Assembly (NCBI GenBank): GCA_016522385.1
Contig: JAEKFU010000214.1
Span: forward strand, 1 to 11,903
Direction: 5' to 3'
DNA length: 11,903 nucleotides
Source: Pseudomonadota bacterium
GTDB taxonomy: Bacteria; Pseudomonadota; Alphaproteobacteria; Rhizobiales; Aestuariivirgaceae
The first letter of the stretch is position 1, and each line of letters begins with the position of its first letter. Shown piece by piece: positions 5,772 through 11,903 of the stretch. A model generated the notes under the pieces. The model was given only the letters and a program-made list of their open reading frames with translations. It had not been told where the DNA came from and searched no databases. The position numbers and the translations under genes were made by a program.

Positions 5772-8228
5772 TTACGGCTTCGGTGATACCGTAGAATTCC
5801 GCGGCCGGGCAAAGACGACGGCTGCGCCTGCATAGAGGGCGGCGGCTGCCAAGATGACGACGGAAAATCCGAAATTCATTGCGATCAGCGTGGCGAGCAT
5901 GACGCTCAGAACCGAAGCGCAGCCGTTCACGCCCCAGGCCCAGGGAACGAGGCTGGGCGTTCCAGACCAGACACGCGATAGCCCAAGCGGAAAAGGCATG
6001 CCCATGAAAAAGCCGAGCGGCGCAATGAGCAAGAGCGACACGAGGATCTTGCCGGCATCGGTAAGAGAAAGAAGTGCCTGGAAGATCTGGGGCAGGGCGA
6101 GAACGTAGAAAAGCGATATTGCGATGATGCCGGCCACCGCGAGCTGAAGGGCCGAAAGGTGAAACATGTGGCCTGGATCTGACCCATGCCAACTCTCAAT
6201 GCGGTCGGCCAGGAGCGGCGAAACGGCGCTGCCGATACCGGCAAAAAGCAGAAAACCGGTAAGCACGACGGCAACGGCATAGAGCGGATGGCTCAAGAAT
6301 AGAATGAACTTCTGTATGAAGGCGATCTCTATGAACAGGAAGGCCAGACCGATGGCAATGAAGTAGGCAGCGACGCGCCACAGCTGACCGGATCCGTCGA
6401 GATTGCGTCGCCTGATCCACAAGGGTGTCATGATGAGCAGGGCACTCAGCACCGTGGCTTGAACAAGCGTGCCGACAAGAATCACGCTGCCGAGCTCCAG
6501 GAGTCCAGCGCCACCACTCCTTGCAACCGACAACAGCTCCGGCAGATGGCGCCATTTGAGAAAGTCGAAGAAATAGGGCCGTTCATCGCTGACCGGCGCA
6601 ATGTCGAACTTGTAGCGTGACGTGAACCTCGCGCGTTCGATACCGGTCAAAGCCGCCGTAGCTTGGAAGAAGTGGGGCTCTTCCAGCACGTTATGGCGAT
6701 TTGCCTCCTTGGCGCTTATTTGCGGGTGATAGCAAAGATCGAATGAACGTGCTTGTGCGAACGCTCTTGTCCGGGTGATCTCCGCCTCCGTTATGGTTCC
6801 GTTCTTGACCAGCAATGTTGTGGTGTTGAGGCCGCGAATGAGAATGAAGTGCCGCTCCGGTGCGGCAACGCCGGAGTCTTTGAGTGCATCAAGAGCCGTG
6901 GCAAACAGCTTCAGCGTGTCGCGCGGCGGCAATTTGAGCCAACGGGTAATGCTGAGCCAGCCGTCCGGTTTCAGGCGCTGAATATATCCCGCGAGGGCTT
7001 CTTCGGTGTAGATGTAGCTTTCATTGAGGCCATGGACACCGGTGCCGGATGAACTGAGCAAAGGGATCTGAATGAGGTCCCAGCGACGCTCGCTTGTCGC
7101 AACAAAGCCACGCGCTTCGGCGGCATGCACGTGCACGTCCGGCCGGTTGTAGATGCCGCCGGATCGGCGCGCGTAATCCTGTTTGACCACGCGTATCAGG
7201 TTCGCATCAAGCTCAACGGCATCGATGCGTCGGGACCGGTGGTAGATCGCCTGCAGCACGTTTCTCCCGCCGCCGGCACCGAGCACCAGCACAGAAGGCC
7301 GATGAGTGAACTGATAGGCAAGCGCATCGGTCGTGAAATCGAGATACCCGACTTCCTCTCTTTGTCCGTCAAAGCGTGTGACGGCCGTCATGGAACCACC
7401 GTCGACAAACACCGCAAGCTGATCCGGTGGCGTCGTTGGAGCATTCAGACTGAGCCCGGGGACAAATCGAAACGGAACCTCGGGGCTTTCGATGACCGTG
7501 AGGAGGCCGAGCGGTCCTGACCGCTCGCTCAGCACGCGTGCACCAGTCATATTGAGGGCACTTGGAAGCTGTTTGTATTCAGAGATCCGCAACGCAAACC
7601 AGGTTTCCGGTGCGACGGCCCAGGTCATGATGGCGAGAACCGCGCAACCCGTCACAACAGCGAACCGCAGGATCAATCGCTGGTCGAGTACGATGGTCGC
7701 CGCCGATAGGAAACCCATGACCGCCACCAATCGCAGCGCATCCTGCGGGGAGATCAGAAAAAGGGCACCAACAATGCCGAGGGCACCGGCGGCTGATCCG
7801 ATCAGATTGTAGGCATAGATGCGGCCGGTCTCATCGCCGAAACAGACAAAGGACACACCGATGCATGTGGCGCCGCAAATGAAGGGCACCACCAGCAAAA
7901 GATACATGACCGGCAGGAAGAGAAGCTGGCCGGGCTCCCAGACCACGGCAAGCGCATTGAACGGCAATGCCTGGGCAAGCAGGAATCCGAGCGGAGCGGA
8001 CAAACCGAACAGTAGTGCGCTTGCCGGAAAAATCGTGTGAAAGCGTGATTTTGCCCATTCCTGCCAGATCGCGAGCAAAGTGCCGCTGATGCCGAAACCG
8101 AGCAAGGCGATGCTGATCGCCATAAACGCGAAATGATGCCACTGAACAATCGCGAAAAGCCGAACCAACAGCACTTCATAGGCCAACACGGCTGACGAAA
8201 TGAGCGTCAGCGCCAGATACCGGATCAC
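5772..8228 (-). CDS. Multi-spanning membrane protein with spermidine-synthase-like methyltransferase-fold domain
   Basis: An 818-residue inner-membrane protein with three parts: about six or seven helices within residues 1-206, a soluble spermidine-synthase-like Rossmann domain at about 270-560, and further helices at about 580-810. The SAM-type nucleotide loop is VLVLGAGGGRN (313-323) with the acidic AVELDANLI (337-345). HGLNESYIYTEE and SDERPYFFDF are typical of membrane SpeE-like proteins. Where true aminopropyltransferases carry a catalytic Asp in the strand-4 loop, this protein reads WDLIQIPLLSSSGTG, so polyamine synthesis is doubtful. The start is GTG at 8226-8228, overlapping the TGA of the PCMT gene in GTGA, which implies translational coupling. 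It is convergent with the dehydrogenase, with 45 bp between them. Its function is unknown; a donor-nucleotide-binding transferase acting at the membrane is an inference. Confidence 0.85.
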   Translation of the reverse strand: MIRYLALTLISSAVLAYEVLLVRLFAIVQWHHFAFMAISIALLGFGISGTLLAIWQEWAKSRFHTIFPASALLFGLSAPLGFLLAQALPFNALAVVWEPGQLLFLPVMYLLLVVPFICGATCIGVSFVCFGDETGRIYAYNLIGSAAGALGIVGALFLISPQDALRLVAVMGFLSAATIVLDQRLILRFAVVTGCAVLAIMTWAVAPETWFALRISEYKQLPSALNMTGARVLSERSGPLGLLTVIESPEVPFRFVPGLSLNAPTTPPDQLAVFVDGGSMTAVTRFDGQREEVGYLDFTTDALAYQFTHRPSVLVLGAGGGRNVLQAIYHRSRRIDAVELDANLIRVVKQDYARRSGGIYNRPDVHVHAAEARGFVATSERRWDLIQIPLLSSSGTGVHGLNESYIYTEEALAGYIQRLKPDGWLSITRWLKLPPRDTLKLFATALDALKDSGVAAPERHFILIRGLNTTTLLVKNGTITEAEITRTRAFAQARSFDLCYHPQISAKEANRHNVLEEPHFFQATAALTGIERARFTSRYKFDIAPVSDERPYFFDFLKWRHLPELLSVARSGGAGLLELGSVILVGTLVQATVLSALLIMTPLWIRRRNLDGSGQLWRVAAYFIAIGLAFLFIEIAFIQKFILFLSHPLYAVAVVLTGFLLFAGIGSAVSPLLADRIESWHGSDPGHMFHLSALQLAVAGIIAISLFYVLALPQIFQALLSLTDAGKILVSLLLIAPLGFFMGMPFPLGLSRVWSGTPSLVPWAWGVNGCASVLSVMLATLIAMNFGFSVVILAAAALYAGAAVVFARPRNSTVSPKP

Positions 8229-9124
8229 CGTGTCCCCCGGGTGAACGGAACAAACCGGACGGGCAGCAACTGACTTGTCCTGAGTGTGTCATCGGCAGTC
8301 TTTTCGACCAGCGTCAGATATTGCGGTCCGAAGACGCCGCCGATGGGGATCACCATCCGACCGCCGGGTTTGAGCTGCTTGATGAGGGGCGGCGGGACAT
8401 GACCGGCTGCCGCCGTGACGATGATCCCGTCAAACGGTCCACAATCGCGCCACCCGAAGTAACCATCGCCGATCTTCGTTTGCACATTGTCGTAGCCAAG
8501 TTTCTTGAGTCGCCGCGTTGCGGTCTCGCCAAGCGGCGGGATGATCTCGATGGTGCATACGGTTTTGACCAACTCTGCCAGGACTGCCGCCTGGTAGCCC
8601 GACCCGGTGCCGATCTCGAGTACCGTCGCCTCTTCGTCGACTTTCAACAGCTCGGTCATCAGGGCAACGATAAATGGCTGAGAGATCGTCTGCCCATGCC
8701 CGATGCGCAGCGGCGTGTTGTCGTAGGAGCGGTGTTGAACGCCCTGTGGCACAAACAGGTGCCGGGGAACCTCACCCATGACATTCAGCACAGGCCCCGA
8801 TATACCGCCGGAGCCGAACCTTTTGGGCAATTCAGCCGCGTAGTCTTCGATGGTGCGCACCATTGCAGCGCGTGGCTCTGTCCAGCTGTCAGGCGCCGCG
8901 AGAACCGCGCCGTGGTGGACCGTGACAGCGATCAGTGCGGCCATCGCGCAGAACATCAGGAAACACAATCGACGAACCGCTAATCCGACGCATCGAGCGC
9001 AACTTCTGTGGCGAAAGCGGCTAAGCCCTGTTACGCGACTTGTTCCGACCACACCCACCTGGCCATCGCGGCTGTTGGCCGGTTGTCCGCGAACTGCATG
9101 ACGATAGTTGCCGATCGAAACCAT
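8225..9124 (-). CDS. pcm: Protein-L-isoaspartate O-methyltransferase with signal peptide or membrane anchor
   Basis: PCMT methylates isoaspartyl residues of aged proteins with SAM, starting their repair. The methyltransferase domain spans roughly the last 210 residues. It has NVMGEVPRHLFVP, the family-typical GHGQTISQPFIVALM, SAM motif I VLEIGTGSGYQAA, FDGIIVTAAAGHVP and LKPGGRMVIPIG. Before it lies an arginine pair and a hydrophobic run (VRRLCFLMFCAMAALIAV) ending in AVLAAPDSW, which reads as a signal peptide cleaved after VLA, or an uncleaved anchor. An exported PCMT is unusual because SAM is cytoplasmic. ATG 9122-9124 gives 299 residues with an unusually long n-region of about 50, so a later GTG or TTG start is possible; no strong ribosome binding site settles it. 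It is coupled to the SpeE-like gene by the GTGA overlap and lies 264 bp downstream of amrS. Confidence 0.9.
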   Translation of the reverse strand: MVSIGNYRHAVRGQPANSRDGQVGVVGTSRVTGLSRFRHRSCARCVGLAVRRLCFLMFCAMAALIAVTVHHGAVLAAPDSWTEPRAAMVRTIEDYAAELPKRFGSGGISGPVLNVMGEVPRHLFVPQGVQHRSYDNTPLRIGHGQTISQPFIVALMTELLKVDEEATVLEIGTGSGYQAAVLAELVKTVCTIEIIPPLGETATRRLKKLGYDNVQTKIGDGYFGWRDCGPFDGIIVTAAAGHVPPPLIKQLKPGGRMVIPIGGVFGPQYLTLVEKTADDTLRTSQLLPVRFVPFTRGTR

Positions 9125-9388
9125 CAAACACTACCAACGTTGTCGTCTCCGGTTCGTTAGAACGGTGCACGAATGAAAAACTGGTGTCCAGGCTGTCTTG
9201 ATCCGCTCTGGCACACTCAAACAAGTTTTCGCTGACAAAACCTGTCGAGGCGTTGATATCGATCAATCTTCATTGCCGCAAAGCCGATCGCGTCAATGTG
9301 TCGGTTGTTTTTTGCAAAATCGATCGAGCATTCGCCTTGCTCATCGATAGGCCCAACGGGAAGATAGAATTCTTTACTCAGATCATCC
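9125..9388 (-). other. Intergenic spacer with possible decayed coding remnant
   Basis: This 264-bp gap lies between amrS and the PCMT gene. Minus-strand reading gives two protein-like stretches in different frames. One runs from the end of amrS to a stop at 9217-9219 (RDDLSKEFYLPVGPIDEQGE...). The other starts near 9266 and overlaps the PCMT gene (...GFVSENLFECARADQDS...). Neither has a clear ribosome binding site, and I recognise no family. It could be a frameshifted small gene or simply a leader region; no terminator hairpin is obvious. Confidence 0.3.
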
Positions 9389-10516
9389 CTAAGCGCCCAA
9401 AACGTTCGAGATCGGGTCGATCCGAACCGGCAGCCGGCGCTGGCCCCAAGTCCCCGGCTGTGCCTCAAAGACGCCGGCGCACGTCTCACCGCACGCAACG
9501 CAGTCGCCATCTGGCGTCAAGTTCCAGTCAGTCAGCTCGTACCAGTCGCGGCCAATCAACCGGGTACCACAGCCATGACAATAGGTGCTTTGACCGGCCT
9601 CGTCATGGACATTGCCGGTATAGATGTAGCGCAGGCCGGTTTCTATCGCGATGGCTCTGGCCGCCTGGAGAGTGCTCGGCGGTGTCGACGGCGTGTCCCG
9701 CATCTTCCAGTCGGGATGAAATGCCGAGAAATGCAGCGGCACGTCTGGCCCCAGCTCATCCATGACCCATTCACTGAGCGCTGCGACTTCCTTGGCCGAA
9801 TCATTGTGTCCCGGGATCAACAGGGTCGTGATTTCGAACCAAACATCCGTTTCGTGTTTAAGATACCGGAGCGTTTCGAGGACCGGTGCAAGTTCGGCCG
9901 AACAAAGTTGCTTGTAGAATCCTTCAGTGAACGCTTTGAGATCCACGTTGGCGGCATCCATGCTTGCAAAGAACTCCTCGCGCGGCTGCTCGGTGATATA
10001 GCCGGCAGTGACGCCGACGGTCCTTATGTCCGCTTCGCGGCAGGCGGTCGCGACATCAACGGCATATTCGAGAAAGATCACCGGATCATTGTAGGTGAAG
10101 GCCACCGACCGCGCCCCTGTCGACTTGGCCGCACGGGCGATGTCGTCTGGCGTTGCACGATCCTGCAGTCTGTCGAACTCGCGTGCCTTTGAGATATCCC
10201 AGTTCTGGCAAAACTTGCAGGTGAGATTACAGCCAGCCGTGCCGAAGGAAAGAACCGGTGTGCCGGGAAGAAAGTGGTTGAGTGGTTTCTTCTCGATCGG
10301 ATCGACGCAAAAGCCGGAAGACCGGCCGTAGGTGGTCAGGACAATCTCGTTACCCTGCCGGCCACGAACGAAGCATAGGCCGCGTTGGCGCTCACGCAAT
10401 TTACAGAATCGCGGGCACAGATCGCATTGGATGCGGCCGTCCTCAAGGGTGTGCCAATAGCGGGCGGGCACCCCTTGAAGGTCATTATCCAGTTGCGATG
10501 TTTCCATTTTGTTCAT
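9389..10516 (-). CDS. amrS: AmmeMemoRadiSam system radical SAM enzyme
   Basis: A cytoplasmic radical SAM protein of 375 residues, normal for the family. The 4Fe-4S/SAM site is CNLTCKFC (C96, C100, C103) in FGTAGCNLTCKFCQNWDISK. An N-terminal cysteine cluster (C31, C34, C38, C48, in CDLCPRFCKLRERQRGLC) and a C-terminal set (C313, C316, C339, C342, C346) could bind a zinc ion or extra iron-sulfur cluster. The blocks SVAFTYNDPVIFLEY, VDLKAF and FSAFHPDWKM are characteristic of AmrS, a relative of pyruvate-formate-lyase activating enzymes. The family is named for co-occurrence with AMMECR1 and Memo proteins, and its reaction is not settled. The Memo partner is divergent, next door. ATG 10514 is taken; ATG 10505 (MET at residue 4) is equally possible, and neither has a clear ribosome binding site. 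Confidence 0.94.
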   Translation of the reverse strand: MNKMETSQLDNDLQGVPARYWHTLEDGRIQCDLCPRFCKLRERQRGLCFVRGRQGNEIVLTTYGRSSGFCVDPIEKKPLNHFLPGTPVLSFGTAGCNLTCKFCQNWDISKAREFDRLQDRATPDDIARAAKSTGARSVAFTYNDPVIFLEYAVDVATACREADIRTVGVTAGYITEQPREEFFASMDAANVDLKAFTEGFYKQLCSAELAPVLETLRYLKHETDVWFEITTLLIPGHNDSAKEVAALSEWVMDELGPDVPLHFSAFHPDWKMRDTPSTPPSTLQAARAIAIETGLRYIYTGNVHDEAGQSTYCHGCGTRLIGRDWYELTDWNLTPDGDCVACGETCAGVFEAQPGTWGQRRLPVRIDPISNVLGA

Positions 10517-10525
10517 AAAGTGTAG

Positions 10526-11371
10526 ATGGCAATGATTATGCCAAATTCAAGCGCCGATGCCATGCCATTCGCACATAAACATAATACCGTCAGGCAGCCC
10601 GCCGTAGCCGGGACCTTTTATCCGCGCGATCGTTATGTCCTGCAGGATGCGGTCAAAGACCTGCTGGCCGGTGCTAAAGCGACGCTGGATAAACAGATTC
10701 GCGCGGTGATTGCGCCACATGCGGGATACATCTATTCTGGGCCTATTGCGGCCGAGGCTTTCGCTGGGCTCGAAGGCCTGAAGAACAACATCCGCAGGCT
10801 GGTGGTTATAGGTCCGGCACATTTCGTGCGCTTTGCCGGCATCGCCGCTCCGGCCGCCACGACATTCCGCACACCGCTCGGCGATGTGCCACTGGACACC
10901 GCGGCGATCGCCGAGATTGCCGATCTGCCGCAAGTTGTCATTGACGATCAGCCACACGCACCCGAACATGCGCTTGAAGTGGAGCTTCCTTTCCTGCAGG
11001 CCGTTTTTGGAGCTGTGCCCGTCGTCCCTCTGGTCGTCGGGTCGGCCAGGGCCGAAGAGGTGGCGGAGGTCCTGCACCGGCTGTGGAATGCGATGACACT
11101 CGTTGTCGTGAGCTCCGACCTATCTCACTATCATGACTATGAAACCGCACGGCGGCGGGATATGGCAACGGCAGAGGCGATCGAGTGCCTGGACGAGAAG
11201 GCCATTGGTTTCGATGACGCATGCGGATCGCTGGCCGTGCGTGGCATGCTGATTGAGGCGCGGCGCCGCGGGCTTATCGTTCGGCGACTCGACTTACGCA
11301 ACTCGGGCGAGACCGCCGGCGATCGGCAGCGGGTCGTCGGCTACGGAGCATGGGTTGTTCGCGAGACGTGA
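10526..11371 (+). CDS. amrB: AmmeMemoRadiSam system protein B (Memo family)
   Basis: A 281-residue Memo-like protein, related to human MEMO1 and structurally to non-haem iron extradiol dioxygenases. Conserved blocks are VRQPAVAGTFYP (22-33), APHAGYIYSGP (63-73), VVIGPAHFVRFAG (93-105), PEHALEVELPFLQ (146-158) and VSSDLSHYHDYETAR (195-209). H65, H99 and C233 (DACGS) are the likely counterparts of the metal-binding His, His and Cys of MEMO1. No AMMECR1 (AmrA) domain is fused, and no amrA gene lies downstream within the window. The annotated start leaves 9 bp to the divergent amrS, so the real start may be ATG 10562 (MPFAHKHNTVRQ...), nearer the usual N-terminus. The divergent pairing with amrS suggests joint regulation and function; the substrate is unknown. 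Confidence 0.94.
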   Translation: MAMIMPNSSADAMPFAHKHNTVRQPAVAGTFYPRDRYVLQDAVKDLLAGAKATLDKQIRAVIAPHAGYIYSGPIAAEAFAGLEGLKNNIRRLVVIGPAHFVRFAGIAAPAATTFRTPLGDVPLDTAAIAEIADLPQVVIDDQPHAPEHALEVELPFLQAVFGAVPVVPLVVGSARAEEVAEVLHRLWNAMTLVVVSSDLSHYHDYETARRRDMATAEAIECLDEKAIGFDDACGSLAVRGMLIEARRRGLIVRRLDLRNSGETAGDRQRVVGYGAWVVRET

Positions 11372-11848
11372 AACCGTTCTTCAGCACGGGCAAGTTGATG
11401 CGCTCAGGTAGACAGCGGACCAAAAGTTAGCTGCTGAATTATCTATCTGCCAGCTGCGAGACAAACACCGCCAATATTCGATTGCCGGCCATCGCCGGCA
11501 ATCTTCATTCCGGCTGACTTGGCCATAACTTGGCGCGCGTCGCCCCCTGATTCGTGCAATTCATTCGCAGCAGCGCTGCGCCGCCGGCACGCTCAAGAAT
11601 GCCGGACAATTTACCACGTGCACCAGGTGAAATCGTAGATTGTGGCGCTGCACTGGTTTGCAGGTAGAGTCGCAACTAATAGTTGTAAGTATAGATATTA
11701 TTCTAAGCTGGTTATTCCATTGGACCAATCGGTCAAATAGTTCGCTATTCGAGTAATGATTCGCTGCATATTTGCGCAGATGGACGAATTAGACGATTGG
11801 TGCATACTAGATGACTTAAAGGGAGATTCGCCAGCAAGGGAGATCGCG
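11372..11848. other. Long non-coding region between amrB and the right-edge gene
   Basis: This 477-bp stretch has no reading frame worth calling on either strand. The left half is GC-rich and holds the hairpin at 11480-11503. From about 11675 the DNA becomes markedly AT-rich, with short imperfect dyads such as GACC-AATC-GGTC (11723-11734). This probably is the promoter and control region of the gene starting at 11849. Near its end, AAGGGAGAT(T)CGC occurs twice (11819-11830 and 11836-11847). I could not fix a convincing -35/-10 pair. Confidence 0.5.
11480..11503 (+). terminator. Perfect 10-bp hairpin downstream of amrB
   Basis: GATTGCCGGC (11480-11489) pairs fully with GCCGGCAATC (11494-11503) around a CATC loop. 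It lies 108 bases after the amrB stop codon and is followed only by TTCATTCC, not a true T-run. It may act as a weak terminator or as a 3'-end stabiliser of the amrB transcript; a protein-binding site is also possible. Confidence 0.5.
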
Positions 11849-11903
11849 ATGGTGGATTTCCGGACCTTTTTCTTCAACCGACCGGTAGCCCAAACCCCCC
11901 GCG
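11849..11903 (+). CDS. Start of an unidentified gene, cut by the window edge
   Basis: An ATG at 11849 is preceded by AAGGGAG with a 6-base gap from GGAG (11839-11842), a strong ribosome binding site. The 18 visible codons read MVDFRTFFFNRPVAQTPR and stay open to the end. This is too short to identify a family. The long AT-rich region in front suggests the gene has its own promoter and is not part of the amrB transcript. Confidence 0.55.
   Translation, partial: MVDFRTFFFNRPVAQTPR

Noticed and set aside
8321..8983. Plus-strand open frame of 220 codons opposite the PCMT gene
   Set aside because: It is antisense to clear PCMT motifs and has no recognisable protein features.

Overview
The window looks like chromosomal DNA from an alphaproteobacterium. 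This is inferred from fairly high GC content, a DUF2852-type small membrane protein that I associate with Rhizobiales-like genomes, and the general style of the genes; no rRNA or other taxonomic marker is present. I found eight complete protein genes and the first codons of a ninth. I saw no phage, insertion sequence, CRISPR array, tRNA or rRNA.

Left part (1-1650): a TetR-family regulator of the WHG type is followed by a gene for a one-helix DUF2852 protein. The start codon of each gene lies in the right arm of the same 19-bp inverted repeat, ATGTAAA-N5-TTTACAT, so the two genes almost certainly form a small regulon controlled by this TetR. A bidirectional-looking terminator follows. A near-perfect 48-nt palindrome lies further right, and a diverged half copy of it lies just upstream of the TetR gene; this looks like a dispersed palindromic repeat family.

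Middle (1649-5726): glnS (glutaminyl-tRNA synthetase) is on the minus strand. Divergent from it is a two-gene unit: a phytanoyl-CoA-dioxygenase-family Fe(II)/2-oxoglutarate oxygenase with an ectoine-hydroxylase-like core motif, and a zinc-dependent MDR alcohol dehydrogenase. They could act in sequence on one unknown small molecule, by hydroxylation and then oxidation of the alcohol.

Right part (5772-11371): the minus strand carries, in transcription order, an AmmeMemoRadiSam radical SAM enzyme (amrS), a protein-isoaspartate methyltransferase (PCMT) with an N-terminal signal peptide or anchor, and an 818-residue multi-spanning membrane protein with a spermidine-synthase-like fold. The last two overlap by four bases (GTGA). 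The Memo-family gene amrB is divergent from amrS, with only 9 bp between the annotated starts. The AMMECR1 partner (amrA) is not in the window. Radical SAM enzyme, Memo protein, exported PCMT and membrane SpeE-like protein together are the best candidate here for a poorly described system, perhaps in modification or repair of proteins or metabolites at the membrane.

Far right (11372-11903): a long non-coding stretch contains a perfect 10-bp hairpin and then AT-rich DNA. It leads to the start of a new plus-strand gene at 11849 with a good ribosome binding site, cut off by the window edge.
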